Shown: positions 40,800 through 49,872 of the stretch, one piece after another
Position numbering within the stretch: the first letter of the stretch is position 1
Layout: each line of letters begins with the position of its first letter
Source: Xenorhabdus doucetiae
GTDB lineage: Bacteria > Pseudomonadota > Gammaproteobacteria > Enterobacterales > Enterobacteriaceae
Direction: 5' to 3'
Assembly: GCF_000968195.1 (NCBI RefSeq)
Contig: NZ_FO704550.1
Span: forward strand, 496,001 to 560,000
Length of the DNA stretch: 64,000 bases
Made by a program: the position numbers and the translations under genes
The notes under the pieces: model-generated
Told to the model about the DNA's origin: nothing
The model's database searches: none
What the model saw: the letters and a program-made list of their open reading frames with translations, nothing else

Positions 40800-41843
40800 T
40801 CACCCACGCCTCAAACTTTCACTCGGTGTCTCACCGTAGCGGGCTTTATATTCTGCGCTAAAGCGTCCCATATGGGCGAATCCCCAACGCAGGGCGACAC
40901 CGGTGACGCTGGCGGCTTCTCCTGCCAGTAGTTCGGTGCGGACATGTTCCATGCGCAGGTCACGTAAATACTGCATCGGGCTGATATTCAGAAATTCTTT
41001 GAAACCAGAGTAGAGGCTGCGCAGGCTGACGCCTGCCACTTGGGCAAGCTGCTCTACGGTGATGGGTTCGTGGGCGTGCGCCTGCAAATATTCCTGTACT
41101 CGCCGGACATGTCGCGGGCGAATGGAACAGCGGTGGTTGGCGGGGGTTTCACTGTAATTATGCTGATGGGTAGACAGCAGGGTAACGGAAATTAATTGTT
41201 CTATCTGGCTGGTAATCAGTTTGTGTTGCAGGATATCGGGGACTTGGGTGGTACATTCCAGCAGATAAGGCATCAAACAGCGCCAAGCCTGACAGCGCTG
41301 CCATGCAAATCCCAGCTCAAATACCAGCGGTTGTTCCAGAGGATGCCCCAATTGGCCGACAAGGGTTCGCTCCAGCAAGGAGCGGGAGATCCTGACCATA
41401 AACTGGTCGTTATCCGCATTCCAGCGCATAGCGGTGTGCTGGTTGGGGCTGAGAACAGAAGCCATATTGGGGGTGGAATCAAGGCATTGGTCACCGCTTT
41501 CAATGTCGGCACAGCCTGCCAGCGGCATTTGAACAAGGAAAAACGAACTCAACTCCCCTGGAGTGATTTCAACACTGGCACGGTAACGCAGCCGGCTCAT
41601 GGAAATATCCCCCAGCGGAATATAGTGCATTCTGGCGTCCAGCTTTTGATTGTTGCCCACTATATGAAGTTGATGAGGCTGCATGACCCGCCCGACCATC
41701 GATTTCACTTCATCAAAATCGTTGGATGAAAAAAGCATGTGTTCCGGGGAATTGAAATGAGCCGCAATTTTTGTTAGTGCATATTTGGGGTCTGAACATT
41801 TCGATTCGGATTCAGAATAGTAGCGAGACCACGAATTGCCCAT
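40800..41843 (-). CDS. AraC/XylS-family transcriptional activator
   Basis: 347 residues. The N-terminal half (about 30-220) matches the AraC-binding-like domain seen in XylS, AntR/AndR and related regulators of aromatic catabolism (FLVQMPLAGCADIESG, LSPNQHTAMRWNADNDQFMVRI). The C-terminal half has two helix-turn-helix motifs: ITVEQLAQVAGVSLRSLYSGFKE and SVTGVALRWGFAHMGRFSAEYK, ending in RYGETPSESLRRG. It lies between clusters A and B, both of which carry XylS-like operator pairs, so it likely activates them in response to a pathway intermediate. Its own leader shows no such site. Confidence 0.88.
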   Translation of the reverse strand: MGNSWSRYYSESESKCSDPKYALTKIAAHFNSPEHMLFSSNDFDEVKSMVGRVMQPHQLHIVGNNQKLDARMHYIPLGDISMSRLRYRASVEITPGELSSFFLVQMPLAGCADIESGDQCLDSTPNMASVLSPNQHTAMRWNADNDQFMVRISRSLLERTLVGQLGHPLEQPLVFELGFAWQRCQAWRCLMPYLLECTTQVPDILQHKLITSQIEQLISVTLLSTHQHNYSETPANHRCSIRPRHVRRVQEYLQAHAHEPITVEQLAQVAGVSLRSLYSGFKEFLNISPMQYLRDLRMEHVRTELLAGEAASVTGVALRWGFAHMGRFSAEYKARYGETPSESLRRG

Positions 41844-42187
41844 ATTTAGATACCTCTAGCATTGGTCTTATTCTATTGTCTGCTAACAGTATCCACATAT
41901 TGCTTAAATGAAATATATATGATTATGAATGTATTTATGATGGGTATTACCTGATTCACTGTGGGATGAGGGTTGTAGTACTAAGCTTGTAGTATTAAGA
42001 CATCACTTGCAGAATATAAGCTGAAGTATTTTCAGTGGTTCAGAAGCATCTTGATTATTTATAGTGATTCGATCGATTATTTCGTGATTGGAGTCACTCT
42101 ATTAATCAACATCACTGATAAAACAATATTACACTGAATAATCTCTACTTACTCATCTTACCCAACATTGATAAAAGCCCTACGATT
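41844..42187. other. Intergenic region between the AraC-type regulator and jetA
   Basis: About 344 AT-rich bp with divergent promoters for the regulator and the Wadjet operon. It contains an imperfect direct repeat, GTAGTACTAAGCTT then GTAGTATTAAG, at about 41973-41999. No gene, and no XylS-like site was found. Confidence 0.5.
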
Positions 42188-43684
42188 ATGGAAGAAAGGA
42201 TCAAGCAACGTACAGAGAGTTATATTTCGGCAAGAAATCAACATCCTGCTTGGTTACTGCTTGCCACCCGACGCGCACCGCTTGTCTTAAGCTGTCTGAA
42301 AACCTTGTTTGAGGAATCAAACGACGGTATTCCTCTTGAAGAGGCGATTGTGCAGCTTACTAACATCCTCATGGATCACGCCAATCAAGAGCAATATGAA
42401 ATTAATCAGGATAATTTTCCTCTCCAGGCAAGCCGTGAACTACGGGAATGGATTAAACGCCGTTTAATTGTCGAGCGTGATGGGCGTCTATTTGCAACCG
42501 ATGCGCTTGAGATTTCCATCGCGTTTGTTGAGACGCTTGATAACCGGTTCATGACTTCAACCGCCTCTCGTTTGTCCACGGTACAAAGAGAAATCGAAAA
42601 TCTGGAAACCCATCTTAATCCTAATCCGGCAAACCGGGTTTCTGTGTTACGCCGCCGAATAGCCGATCTTGAACGCGAGTTGCAAGAAGCAGAAGCAGGA
42701 CACATTGAGGTACTGGAGCCACATCAGGCCATTGAACATATTCGCGAAGTCTTCAATCTGGCCACCAGCCTGAGAGCCGATTTTCGGCGGGTTGAAGATT
42801 CCTGGCGTGAAGCCGACCGTGTTCTCCGGCAATCGATTATTGGCGAGCAATATCATCGTGGGGAAATCGTTGATCGTCTGCTCAACGATCAGGAGGCGCT
42901 GCTCAATACTCCCGAAGGGAGGGTGTTTGACAGTTTTCAACAACAACTTCGCCAGTCTGCTGAACTGACCGCAATGAGTGAACGATTGCGTGTGATCCTT
43001 AGTCACCCTGCCGCTTCTGACGCGTTGAGCCGCCTACAGCGCCATGATCTGCGCTGGCTGGTAAAGCGACTGGTCGATGAGTCGCAAACGGTACTTCAGG
43101 CGCGGGCTCGCAGCGAACGCGATGTTCGGGGGTTTATGAAAACCGGCCTCGCAGCGGAACATCATCGCGTCGGGCATTTGCTTAATGAATTCTTTAATCT
43201 GGCATTAAACCTTGACTGGCAGCGTCAGGCAGTACGCAAAAAGGAAGTGCCGCTTCCTGCGGTTGGCGTAGCTGTAGGGGGGCTCCCTATTATTGAGCGC
43301 CTTCGTTTCAAAGAGGTCGATGATGAAGCAGAGCAAACACTTGATCTGAGTCACCATGCTGCCGATCTGGCACAAATCGGTGATGATTTCTGGGATGCGT
43401 TTAATGGGTTGGATCGAGAAGCGTTGCTCCGTCAGACATTACAGGTACTCGCGAAGGAGAATAGGCCCGTCAGCCTTGCTGAACTGGCGATATTGCTGCC
43501 ACCGGTTCACGATCTCGAAACGTTTGCCTTCTGGATTGGCATGGCAAAAGAAGCGGGTATCGACGTGAGAGATGATCAACGTGAATATGTTGAACTTCGT
43601 GATGATGAAGATCACCTCTGGCGCTTCGATCTCCCCACCACAGGGCTGGAAAGCAAGGCACTGAAAGATATTGACTGGGAGTGA
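42188..43684 (+). CDS. jetA: Wadjet subunit JetA (DUF3375)
   Basis: 498 residues: N-terminal winged-helix-like region (HPAWLLLATRRAPLVLSCLKTLFEE), a long helical middle (about 130-340) with coiled-coil character, and a C-terminal winged-helix region ending LWRFDLPTTGLESKALKDIDWE. It corresponds to JetA/MksF-like kleisin (DUF3375). With JetB and JetC it forms an SMC complex that extrudes DNA loops and recognises small circular DNA such as plasmids. First gene of the four-gene operon; weak ribosome binding site before ATG 42188. Confidence 0.93.
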   Translation: MEERIKQRTESYISARNQHPAWLLLATRRAPLVLSCLKTLFEESNDGIPLEEAIVQLTNILMDHANQEQYEINQDNFPLQASRELREWIKRRLIVERDGRLFATDALEISIAFVETLDNRFMTSTASRLSTVQREIENLETHLNPNPANRVSVLRRRIADLERELQEAEAGHIEVLEPHQAIEHIREVFNLATSLRADFRRVEDSWREADRVLRQSIIGEQYHRGEIVDRLLNDQEALLNTPEGRVFDSFQQQLRQSAELTAMSERLRVILSHPAASDALSRLQRHDLRWLVKRLVDESQTVLQARARSERDVRGFMKTGLAAEHHRVGHLLNEFFNLALNLDWQRQAVRKKEVPLPAVGVAVGGLPIIERLRFKEVDDEAEQTLDLSHHAADLAQIGDDFWDAFNGLDREALLRQTLQVLAKENRPVSLAELAILLPPVHDLETFAFWIGMAKEAGIDVRDDQREYVELRDDEDHLWRFDLPTTGLESKALKDIDWE

Positions 43685-43689
43685 CAAGC

Positions 43690-44451
43690 ATGGCGGGAAT
43701 TTTTGACCGACTGATTAAGCAGCGTAATGCAGCGGGGTCTGACAGTGATTCAACTCTGCAAAGTGACGATTTAACCGAGCATGATTTGACCGATAATAGA
43801 GAAGAAAACATCACTGGCAGCGAAACACGAACCCAGAAAAAAATACGGGAGGCCGCTCAAGAACTGCTTAAATTTGGTCTGTTGGAAGAGGCCAATAAAC
43901 CCAACCTGTACCGCGCTGTGCTGACCCATCCTGAAGAAGTCACCCGAATTTTGGAACCCCTCGATCTGGACATTGGTATCGATGAGATCCGCGGTGTGCT
44001 GTATGTCAAAGTCAGGCTTGATGATGTACAGGAACAGGATGAATGGTCGCACCCACTCGTGCGGCGGCAGCGGCTCAATCTGGAACAATCGTTGTTGGTT
44101 GCGATCTTGCGCCAGCATTTTATCGCCTGGGAACAAGAGAGTGGAACCGGCGCTAATCAGGCGCAGATAGCCATAGACGACCTGCTTCCACAATTACAGT
44201 TGTACCTTGGCGATCCGGGCAGTGAATCAAAAGAACGAACCCGGTTGATTAATCTGTTGGATCAATTGAAAGGCCATGGGTTAGTGACATCGCCGGATGC
44301 CCATGAACGGATCACGATTCGACCCGTCATTGCCCATCTCGCTGATCCGGTAAATCTTCAAGCATTATTGGTTTGGTTGCGGGAGCAGGTCGCCCACCGG
44401 ATACCCCCGGATGACACATCCAAAAACGATAACAGCGAGGAGGAAGCATGA
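43690..44451 (+). CDS. jetB: Wadjet subunit JetB (DUF4194)
   Basis: 253 residues from ATG 43690, with GGGAG 8 nt upstream; GTG 43681 is an alternative start overlapping the jetA stop. An acidic, variable N-terminus leads into two winged-helix-like segments (AAQELLKFGLLEEA, LLDQLKGHGLVTSPDAHERITIRPVIAHL). It matches JetB (DUF4194), the KITE-type partner of the kleisin. Four-base overlap with jetC. Confidence 0.92.
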   Translation: MAGIFDRLIKQRNAAGSDSDSTLQSDDLTEHDLTDNREENITGSETRTQKKIREAAQELLKFGLLEEANKPNLYRAVLTHPEEVTRILEPLDLDIGIDEIRGVLYVKVRLDDVQEQDEWSHPLVRRQRLNLEQSLLVAILRQHFIAWEQESGTGANQAQIAIDDLLPQLQLYLGDPGSESKERTRLINLLDQLKGHGLVTSPDAHERITIRPVIAHLADPVNLQALLVWLREQVAHRIPPDDTSKNDNSEEEA

Positions 44452-47400
44452 ATCAAGAGATACACCTGATGGGAGATGACTCTTTTATTCTCACCCGTAT
44501 CGAGCTGTTTAACTGGGGTGGCTTTCAGGGACTGCATCAGGCAACCATCAATCAGGCAGGCACGGCAGTGATTGGCCCGACCGGAAGCGGTAAAACCACG
44601 CTGGTAGACGCGCTGATGACACTGCTTTGCGCTAATCCCCGCTACAATCTGGCTTCAACGGACGGGCATGAAAGCGACCGGGATTTGATCTCTTACGTGC
44701 GGGGAGTCTCCGGCCCCGGTGACGGGGGAGAGGGACAATCACATATCGCCAGACCGGGAAAAACCGTGACGGGGATTGCTGCAACGCTAGAGCGCAAAGG
44801 GCAAACGGTACGTCTGGGAGCGCTGCTGTGGTTTGACACCACCAGTTCCAGCGTGACGGATATGAAAAGGCTTTGGCTATTCAGCGATAACCCAGAACAG
44901 ACGCTTGAATATTGGCTGAATGTCTATCACGACGGCGGCATGCGATTGCTAAGGAAAATGGAAAAAGAAACGACCGGGATCTGGGCATGGCCGAATAAAA
45001 AACAATATCTGGCGCGGCTGAGAGACTATTTCGACGTAGGCGAAAACGCCTTTACTTTGCTAAACCGTGCCGCAGGATTAAAGCAGCTAAACAGTATTGA
45101 TGAAATTTTCCGCGAGCTGGTGCTTGACGACCACTCTGCTTTTGATCGAGCGGCAGAAGTCGCCAACAGTTTTGATGACCTGACCGAGATACATCAGGAG
45201 CTGGAAACCGCTCGCAAGCAACAACGATCCTTACAACCTATCGCCCTTAGCTGGGAAAAGCACCAAGATCAGCAAAGGCAGCTTGCTGACAAACGGGTGT
45301 TGGAATCGCTGTTACCTGTCTGGTTTGCGGAGCAGGCAAGCCATCTCTGGCAACAAGAAGTCAGCCGCCTTGAAACCGAACTTGATGAGACTAAAGCCAG
45401 CACAGCGCACCTGCGGGCGCAGCTTGAATCGCAGAAAAAGGTCGCTACCGACTGCCTACAGCGTTATCTACAGGTTGGCGGCGCAAGTATTGATGAGCTG
45501 AACAACCGTATCGACGACTGGCAAAACACCCTCAACCAGCGAGAAACACTGGCACACCAGTACCAGCAACTGACCCATAATCTCGAACTCCCCTCCGCAT
45601 TGACTCAATCGCAGCTAGAGGCGAACCAGCATGAAGCCGGAGCCAGACGAGAGCAACTCAGCCATGAGATCAAGCTAAAACAAGATGAGGTGTATCAAAA
45701 AGGGGCACTCAAGCACAACGTGGCCGAGCAACTTCGTCAATTAGAGGCGGAAAGCGCCGAGATTGCGCAGCGTCCGGACTCTAACCTCCCAGCTCATTAT
45801 CAGGCGTTCCGCAGTGAGCTGGCAAAGGCTCTGGATATTGATGAGGCGGAGCTTCCTTTCGTGGCAGAACTGGTTCAGGTTAAGCCGGAAGAAGCTTCAT
45901 GGCGTGGCGCCATTGAACGCGCTATCGGTAGCCACCGGCTGCGCATCCTTGTCTCACCGGAATCCGCGCCGGCAGCATTAAACTGGGTAAACCAGCGCCA
46001 TAATCGCCTGCATGTGCGATTAATGGAAGTTAAATTGCCATCCGCTTCCGTCAGTTTTTTTGATGATGGTTTCACCCGCAAACTGCTGTGGAAGGATCAT
46101 CCCTGGAGGGAAGCAGTAAAAGGGCTACTGGCGGGTATTGATCGCCACTGTGTTGACCGCCCTGAACAGCTACGCGCGATCCCCCATGCCATGACCTCTC
46201 AGGGACTCATGTCCGGCAAGCAACGTTTTTACGACAAACAGGATCAGAAACGCCTTGATGAAGACTGGCTGACAGGGTTTGATAACCGGGACCGAATGAC
46301 CTTTCTGGCGAAAGAAATTGTCAGGCTTCAGGAACAGATGACCGTCGCCACTCAAGAGCTTGAGCCGGTAAAAGGTGAGGTAAACCAGCTTCAGCTCCGG
46401 GACGCTTTATTTCAACGAATTCAGCAACTGGACTTTAATAATATTGATGTTCCGGGCGCGATGAAGAAGCTCGCGGAATTAAGGGAACGGCTGGAGAACT
46501 TAATCCATCCGGATTCTGATGTCAGCGTCGCCAACATGTTGCTAAACGAGGCGCGACAGATTGAGGAGAGTATTGAAAAGCAGCTTCAGGAGGCCAATAA
46601 AGAGCTCGGTGGGCTGGAAAAAAGCCTCGACAGGGCTTTGGGAGCAGAGCGACAGGCTCAACGGGTTGCACAACAGGGTATGACGGACGAAGAGCGGCAA
46701 CTAAGCGGCTTACATTTCCCTACGGTGGCAATGGAACAACTGTCTGATATTTATGATCTTGAACGCCAGCATGCGGGTAAACTCCAGCGTGAAATCGAAG
46801 GGCTGAAAGGAAAACTGCACGACTTGAATCTCGAGTTGACCAGGCGCATGTCCATTGCCAAAAACGCGGATACCGGGGCGCTTGCCGAAGTCGGCACCGA
46901 TCTGGACGATATCCCGGCTTACTTGCAACGTTTGCAGGAGCTGACCGAAGAAGCCCTGCCTGAAAAACTCCAGCGCTTTCTGGACTACCTGAACCGCTCG
47001 TCCGATGATGGCGTCACGCAATTGCTCAGCCATATTGATCAGGCCGTGTTAATGATTGAAGAGCGTCTGAGCGAGCTAAACGCCACGATGTTCAGGGTTG
47101 ATTTTCAGCCGGATCGCTATCTGCGGCTGGTCACAAAGAAGGTGATCCATGAAAGCCTGCGCACACTTGAAAAAACACGGCGTCAGTTAAATGCCGCACG
47201 GCTTATTGATGATAACGGCGAGAGCCATTATAAGGCCTTACAGTCGCTGGTTGCGTTGCTTCGGGATGCCTGCGAAAGGAATCGAACGCTGGGAGCAAAG
47301 GCGTTGCTGGACCCGCGTTTTCGTCTGGAGTTCGCTGTGTCGGTGATGGATCGTCATACGGGTAATGTGATTGAGTCCCGCACGGGTTCACAAGGCGGTA

Positions 47401-47750
47401 GCGGTGGGGAAAAGGAGATTATTGCCTCTTACGTACTGACCGCCTCGCTCAGTTATGCGCTTTGCCCCAAGGGCAGCAGCCATCCGCTTTTTGGCACCAT
47501 TATTCTTGATGAAGCTTTCTCCCGTAGTTCCCATGCGGTTGCGGGCAGGATCATTGCCGCACTCAAGGAGTTTGGTCTGCACGCGGTATTTATCACCCCT
47601 AACAAAGAGATGCGACTGTTGCGCCACCATACTCGCTCGGCTATCGTCGTCCACCGACGCGGCCAGAATTCAAATATGGTCTCCCTGAGTTGGGAAGAGC
47701 TTGAAAATCACTACCAACGGCGAGCGCAAGAGCAGCATGAACTCTCCTGA
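44448..47750 (+). CDS. jetC: Wadjet subunit JetC, SMC-like ATPase
   Basis: 1100 residues. Walker A GPTGSGKTTLVDALMTLL near residues 44-61, long coiled-coil arms (about 250-420 and 600-950) around a hinge region, ABC signature GGSGGEKEI near 984-992 and Walker B GTIILDEAFSRSS near 1016-1028. It is MukB/SMC-like ATPase of the Wadjet complex and drives loop extrusion. Ribosome binding site GAGGAGG lies just before ATG 44448. Confidence 0.95.
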   Translation: MNQEIHLMGDDSFILTRIELFNWGGFQGLHQATINQAGTAVIGPTGSGKTTLVDALMTLLCANPRYNLASTDGHESDRDLISYVRGVSGPGDGGEGQSHIARPGKTVTGIAATLERKGQTVRLGALLWFDTTSSSVTDMKRLWLFSDNPEQTLEYWLNVYHDGGMRLLRKMEKETTGIWAWPNKKQYLARLRDYFDVGENAFTLLNRAAGLKQLNSIDEIFRELVLDDHSAFDRAAEVANSFDDLTEIHQELETARKQQRSLQPIALSWEKHQDQQRQLADKRVLESLLPVWFAEQASHLWQQEVSRLETELDETKASTAHLRAQLESQKKVATDCLQRYLQVGGASIDELNNRIDDWQNTLNQRETLAHQYQQLTHNLELPSALTQSQLEANQHEAGARREQLSHEIKLKQDEVYQKGALKHNVAEQLRQLEAESAEIAQRPDSNLPAHYQAFRSELAKALDIDEAELPFVAELVQVKPEEASWRGAIERAIGSHRLRILVSPESAPAALNWVNQRHNRLHVRLMEVKLPSASVSFFDDGFTRKLLWKDHPWREAVKGLLAGIDRHCVDRPEQLRAIPHAMTSQGLMSGKQRFYDKQDQKRLDEDWLTGFDNRDRMTFLAKEIVRLQEQMTVATQELEPVKGEVNQLQLRDALFQRIQQLDFNNIDVPGAMKKLAELRERLENLIHPDSDVSVANMLLNEARQIEESIEKQLQEANKELGGLEKSLDRALGAERQAQRVAQQGMTDEERQLSGLHFPTVAMEQLSDIYDLERQHAGKLQREIEGLKGKLHDLNLELTRRMSIAKNADTGALAEVGTDLDDIPAYLQRLQELTEEALPEKLQRFLDYLNRSSDDGVTQLLSHIDQAVLMIEERLSELNATMFRVDFQPDRYLRLVTKKVIHESLRTLEKTRRQLNAARLIDDNGESHYKALQSLVALLRDACERNRTLGAKALLDPRFRLEFAVSVMDRHTGNVIESRTGSQGGSGGEKEIIASYVLTASLSYALCPKGSSHPLFGTIILDEAFSRSSHAVAGRIIAALKEFGLHAVFITPNKEMRLLRHHTRSAIVVHRRGQNSNMVSLSWEELENHYQRRAQEQHELS

Positions 47751-48882
47751 CGACATCGCAAAAAAACTTGCCCGCCAATGGGATAGCGCAAAGCGCCGGG
47801 CGGAACGCTTACTCCCTCCGGGTAACTGGCCCTTGCGGCTGCCCATTGGTAAACCCACCCCAAGGGAATTTACTGAACATGCCCGGCAAGTTTTGGAACA
47901 TGTTAAGGCATGGAGGAGTGTGCAGACCGGACGAGTCGAGTGGGAATTAGTGAATTATCGGGCGAGTAGTGAGCCGGTACCCATGCCAGTGTGCTGGGTT
48001 TTGGCCGGGCCTTCAGAGTGGATTGATGCTGCCGCAGATCGGGGGGTCAGCCGTGAGTTCAGGTTGCTTGAGGAAATTATCGAACAAGTCGATGCGGTTT
48101 TTCATCCACTCTTGATCAAAAGCCGTTCACTCTGGCAACACCGAAATCCTCAAGAGGTTATTACGGCCGCTGGGCTGGCCAACCGTTTAACGCCCGGCTG
48201 TGCAAACGGACTGCCATTGAGATTATTGTCCGGGCTGGGAGTGGATACAAAATTTATAGAAAACAATACCTCATTACTGACCCGGCTTTTGGACGAACGT
48301 TTTGCGGGCGAAGTCAGTAAACAAGGATTAACCACTTTTCTGGATGCGCTTGATGAAAATAACCATTGGGTACTCGTCATACCGCTGTCACCCGGATTAT
48401 TGCCCTTCAAAAAAAGTAAGGTCACCACGGTAGAACTGGCTGACGTTAAACTGCCTGCTTCACACTTGCTCGTTGTTGAAAATGAACAATGCCAGCATCA
48501 GCTACCGGCTTTACCTGACACCATCGCCATCTTGGGTGCCGGCCTTGATTTGCAATGGTTATCTAACCCTGATCTGGAAGGAAAGTCCGTTGCCTACTGG
48601 GGAGACATGGATACTTGGGGGCTTCTGATGCTGGCAAGAGCCAGAAAACATCACCCAACGCTTTCCGCATTGCTGATGCACCGTGAATTATTTGATGAAC
48701 ATGCCAGTGATAAGGCTGTTCCCGAACTGGTAAAAGCGCAGGATACTATTCCAGATGGTTTACTGAACGAAGAAGCCGATTTTTATCATTATTTAGCTGA
48801 TCGACAGCGTGGGCGCCTTGAACAAGAATTCCTCCCGACAGATGTCGTCACTTCAGTACTCACACGTTGGGGAATGGATTAA
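47737..48882 (+). CDS. jetD: Wadjet nuclease subunit JetD (DUF3322/DUF2220)
   Basis: 381 residues from ATG 47737, overlapping jetC by 14 bp. N-terminal DUF3322 part (DDIAKKLARQWDSAKRRAERLL) and a C-terminal Toprim/topoisomerase VI-like DUF2220 part with the metal-site pattern VAYWGDMDTWGLLMLARAR (about residues 287-305). JetD cleaves the DNA selected by the JetABC motor. Its presence completes the set, so the system should be functional. A palindromic terminator follows. Confidence 0.93.
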   Translation: MNSPDDIAKKLARQWDSAKRRAERLLPPGNWPLRLPIGKPTPREFTEHARQVLEHVKAWRSVQTGRVEWELVNYRASSEPVPMPVCWVLAGPSEWIDAAADRGVSREFRLLEEIIEQVDAVFHPLLIKSRSLWQHRNPQEVITAAGLANRLTPGCANGLPLRLLSGLGVDTKFIENNTSLLTRLLDERFAGEVSKQGLTTFLDALDENNHWVLVIPLSPGLLPFKKSKVTTVELADVKLPASHLLVVENEQCQHQLPALPDTIAILGAGLDLQWLSNPDLEGKSVAYWGDMDTWGLLMLARARKHHPTLSALLMHRELFDEHASDKAVPELVKAQDTIPDGLLNEEADFYHYLADRQRGRLEQEFLPTDVVTSVLTRWGMD

Positions 48883-48913
48883 GCCTATCTTCTCGTGAAT
48901 GAATCCTGACTGA

Positions 48914-48945
48914 AAAATAAGTGGGACCGCGGTCCCACTTATTTT
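48914..48945. terminator. Bidirectional terminator between jetD and vapC
   Basis: A perfect palindrome: AAAATAAGTGGGACCG then its complement, a 16-bp stem ending in TTATTTT on both strands. It separates two convergent operons and belongs to the same hairpin family as 25650-25671. Confidence 0.85.
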
Positions 48946-49334
48946 CATTTTGTCCAGTCCTCGATAGTTAAATCAGACACCATTCCAAACGCTGAATCGC
49001 TGGTAACAAGAGTTAATCCCCGGCTCAGGGCGTGAGCGGCAATCAACTGATCCATTGTTCCCATTGTTCTGCCCGTTTTTTCCATTCCGGCGCGTAACGT
49101 CCCATAGACTTTTGCCGCATTTTGATCCCAATCGTAAACTGTAATCGAATCAATAAATGTGTTTACGATATGCTCAAGGGTACTGTTTTGGCGTCTGGCC
49201 AGGCCATAACGCAACTCGGCCTCAGTAATGGAGGATATCCCTATTTCTGAGGGTGATACGGTGCGTAATTTGGCTATGACTGTCGGATGTTGCCGAAAAA
49301 TGTAACTGACGATATTGGTATCCAACATGTACAT
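48945..49334 (-). CDS. vapC: VapC PIN-domain ribonuclease toxin
   Basis: 129 residues with the full PIN active site: LDTNIVSYIF (Asp 5), SITEAELRYG (Glu about 42), GTMDQLIAAHAL (Asp about 95) and TSDSAF (Asp about 114). VapC enzymes cut tRNA or rRNA. Translation starts one base inside the vapB stop. Unlike the copy at 984-1394, it is intact. Confidence 0.93.
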   Translation of the reverse strand: MYMLDTNIVSYIFRQHPTVIAKLRTVSPSEIGISSITEAELRYGLARRQNSTLEHIVNTFIDSITVYDWDQNAAKVYGTLRAGMEKTGRTMGTMDQLIAAHALSRGLTLVTSDSAFGMVSDLTIEDWTK

Positions 49335-49594
49335 TAAAAAATGTCTCCAAATGGGTCACGCTGTGTAATCTCCTGATTGCGTTCATTTATATTTAAAAAA
49401 TCATCAGGAACGGACAATGTGTGTAACATATTGAGAAAACTGTCCCAATTATCAGTTGATTTGTTTTTAGAGAGAATAACGTCCCCGTTTTCATTTTTTC
49501 GGATATAAACATGATCAGTGTCGAATTCAAATGCAACAGGCAGCCTCACAGCCTGATTACGGCCATTTTTGAATATTTTTGCGACTCGTTCCAT
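49334..49594 (-). CDS. vapB: VapB antitoxin
   Basis: 86 residues: AbrB-type N-terminus (AKIFKNGRNQAVRLPVAFEF), then VYIRKNENGDVILS and a C-terminal DNWDSF...DDFLN...QRDPFGDIF tail typical of VapB/VagC. It pairs with the VapC downstream and, with it, binds the GCATATGC sites in its promoter. Confidence 0.9.
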   Translation of the reverse strand: MERVAKIFKNGRNQAVRLPVAFEFDTDHVYIRKNENGDVILSKNKSTDNWDSFLNMLHTLSVPDDFLNINERNQEITQRDPFGDIF

Positions 49595-49632
49595 CGTTAA
49601 CTCCTAAATAAATTTGCTCTAACATAGGGTAA

Positions 49633-49670
49633 AGCATATGCTTCAAATCAGCATATGTCAATGCATATGC
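49633..49670 (-). promoter_or_regulatory. vapBC promoter with three GCATATG(C/T) operators
   Basis: On the reverse strand -35 TTGACA (49661-49656), a 17-bp spacer and -10 TATGCT (49638-49633). GCATATGC at 49634-49641, GCATATGT at 49651-49658 and GCATATGC at 49663-49670 overlap both promoter elements, the expected pattern for VapBC autorepression. Confidence 0.8.
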
Positions 49671-49736
49671 CATTATGAAATATCCGCAACGTCAACGGTT
49701 TCATCACCCATTTCCTGCCTGTTTTCCCTGAACATT

Positions 49737-49771
49737 TGTCCACCCGCTGCACGCTTTATCCACTCCCTGCA
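49737..49771 (-). promoter_or_regulatory. Tandem XylS-like operators upstream of cluster B
   Basis: Read on the reverse strand: TGCA-GGGAGT-GGATA (49771-49757) and TGCA-GCGGGT-GGACA (49751-49737), again with 20-bp period and a 5-bp gap as in cluster A. The first fits TGCA-N6-GGNTA exactly, the second with one mismatch. The orientation is opposite to that at cluster A and the pair lies upstream of the putative -35, as class I AraC-family sites often do. Confidence 0.55.
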
Positions 49772-49800
49772 TAAATCACAATTACATGACAAATCATGCA

Positions 49801-49829
49801 TTGACCGTTAACTCATCGCCGAATTACAT
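49801..49829 (+). promoter_or_regulatory. Candidate cluster B promoter
   Basis: -35-like TTGACC (49801-49806), a 17-bp spacer and a weak -10 TTACAT (49824-49829), ahead of ATG 49873. A weak -10 fits an activated promoter. Tentative. Confidence 0.4.
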
Positions 49830-49872
49830 AAGTGATAACAAAAAGGCGTAAAGCGGACATGGTGAGGTAAAC

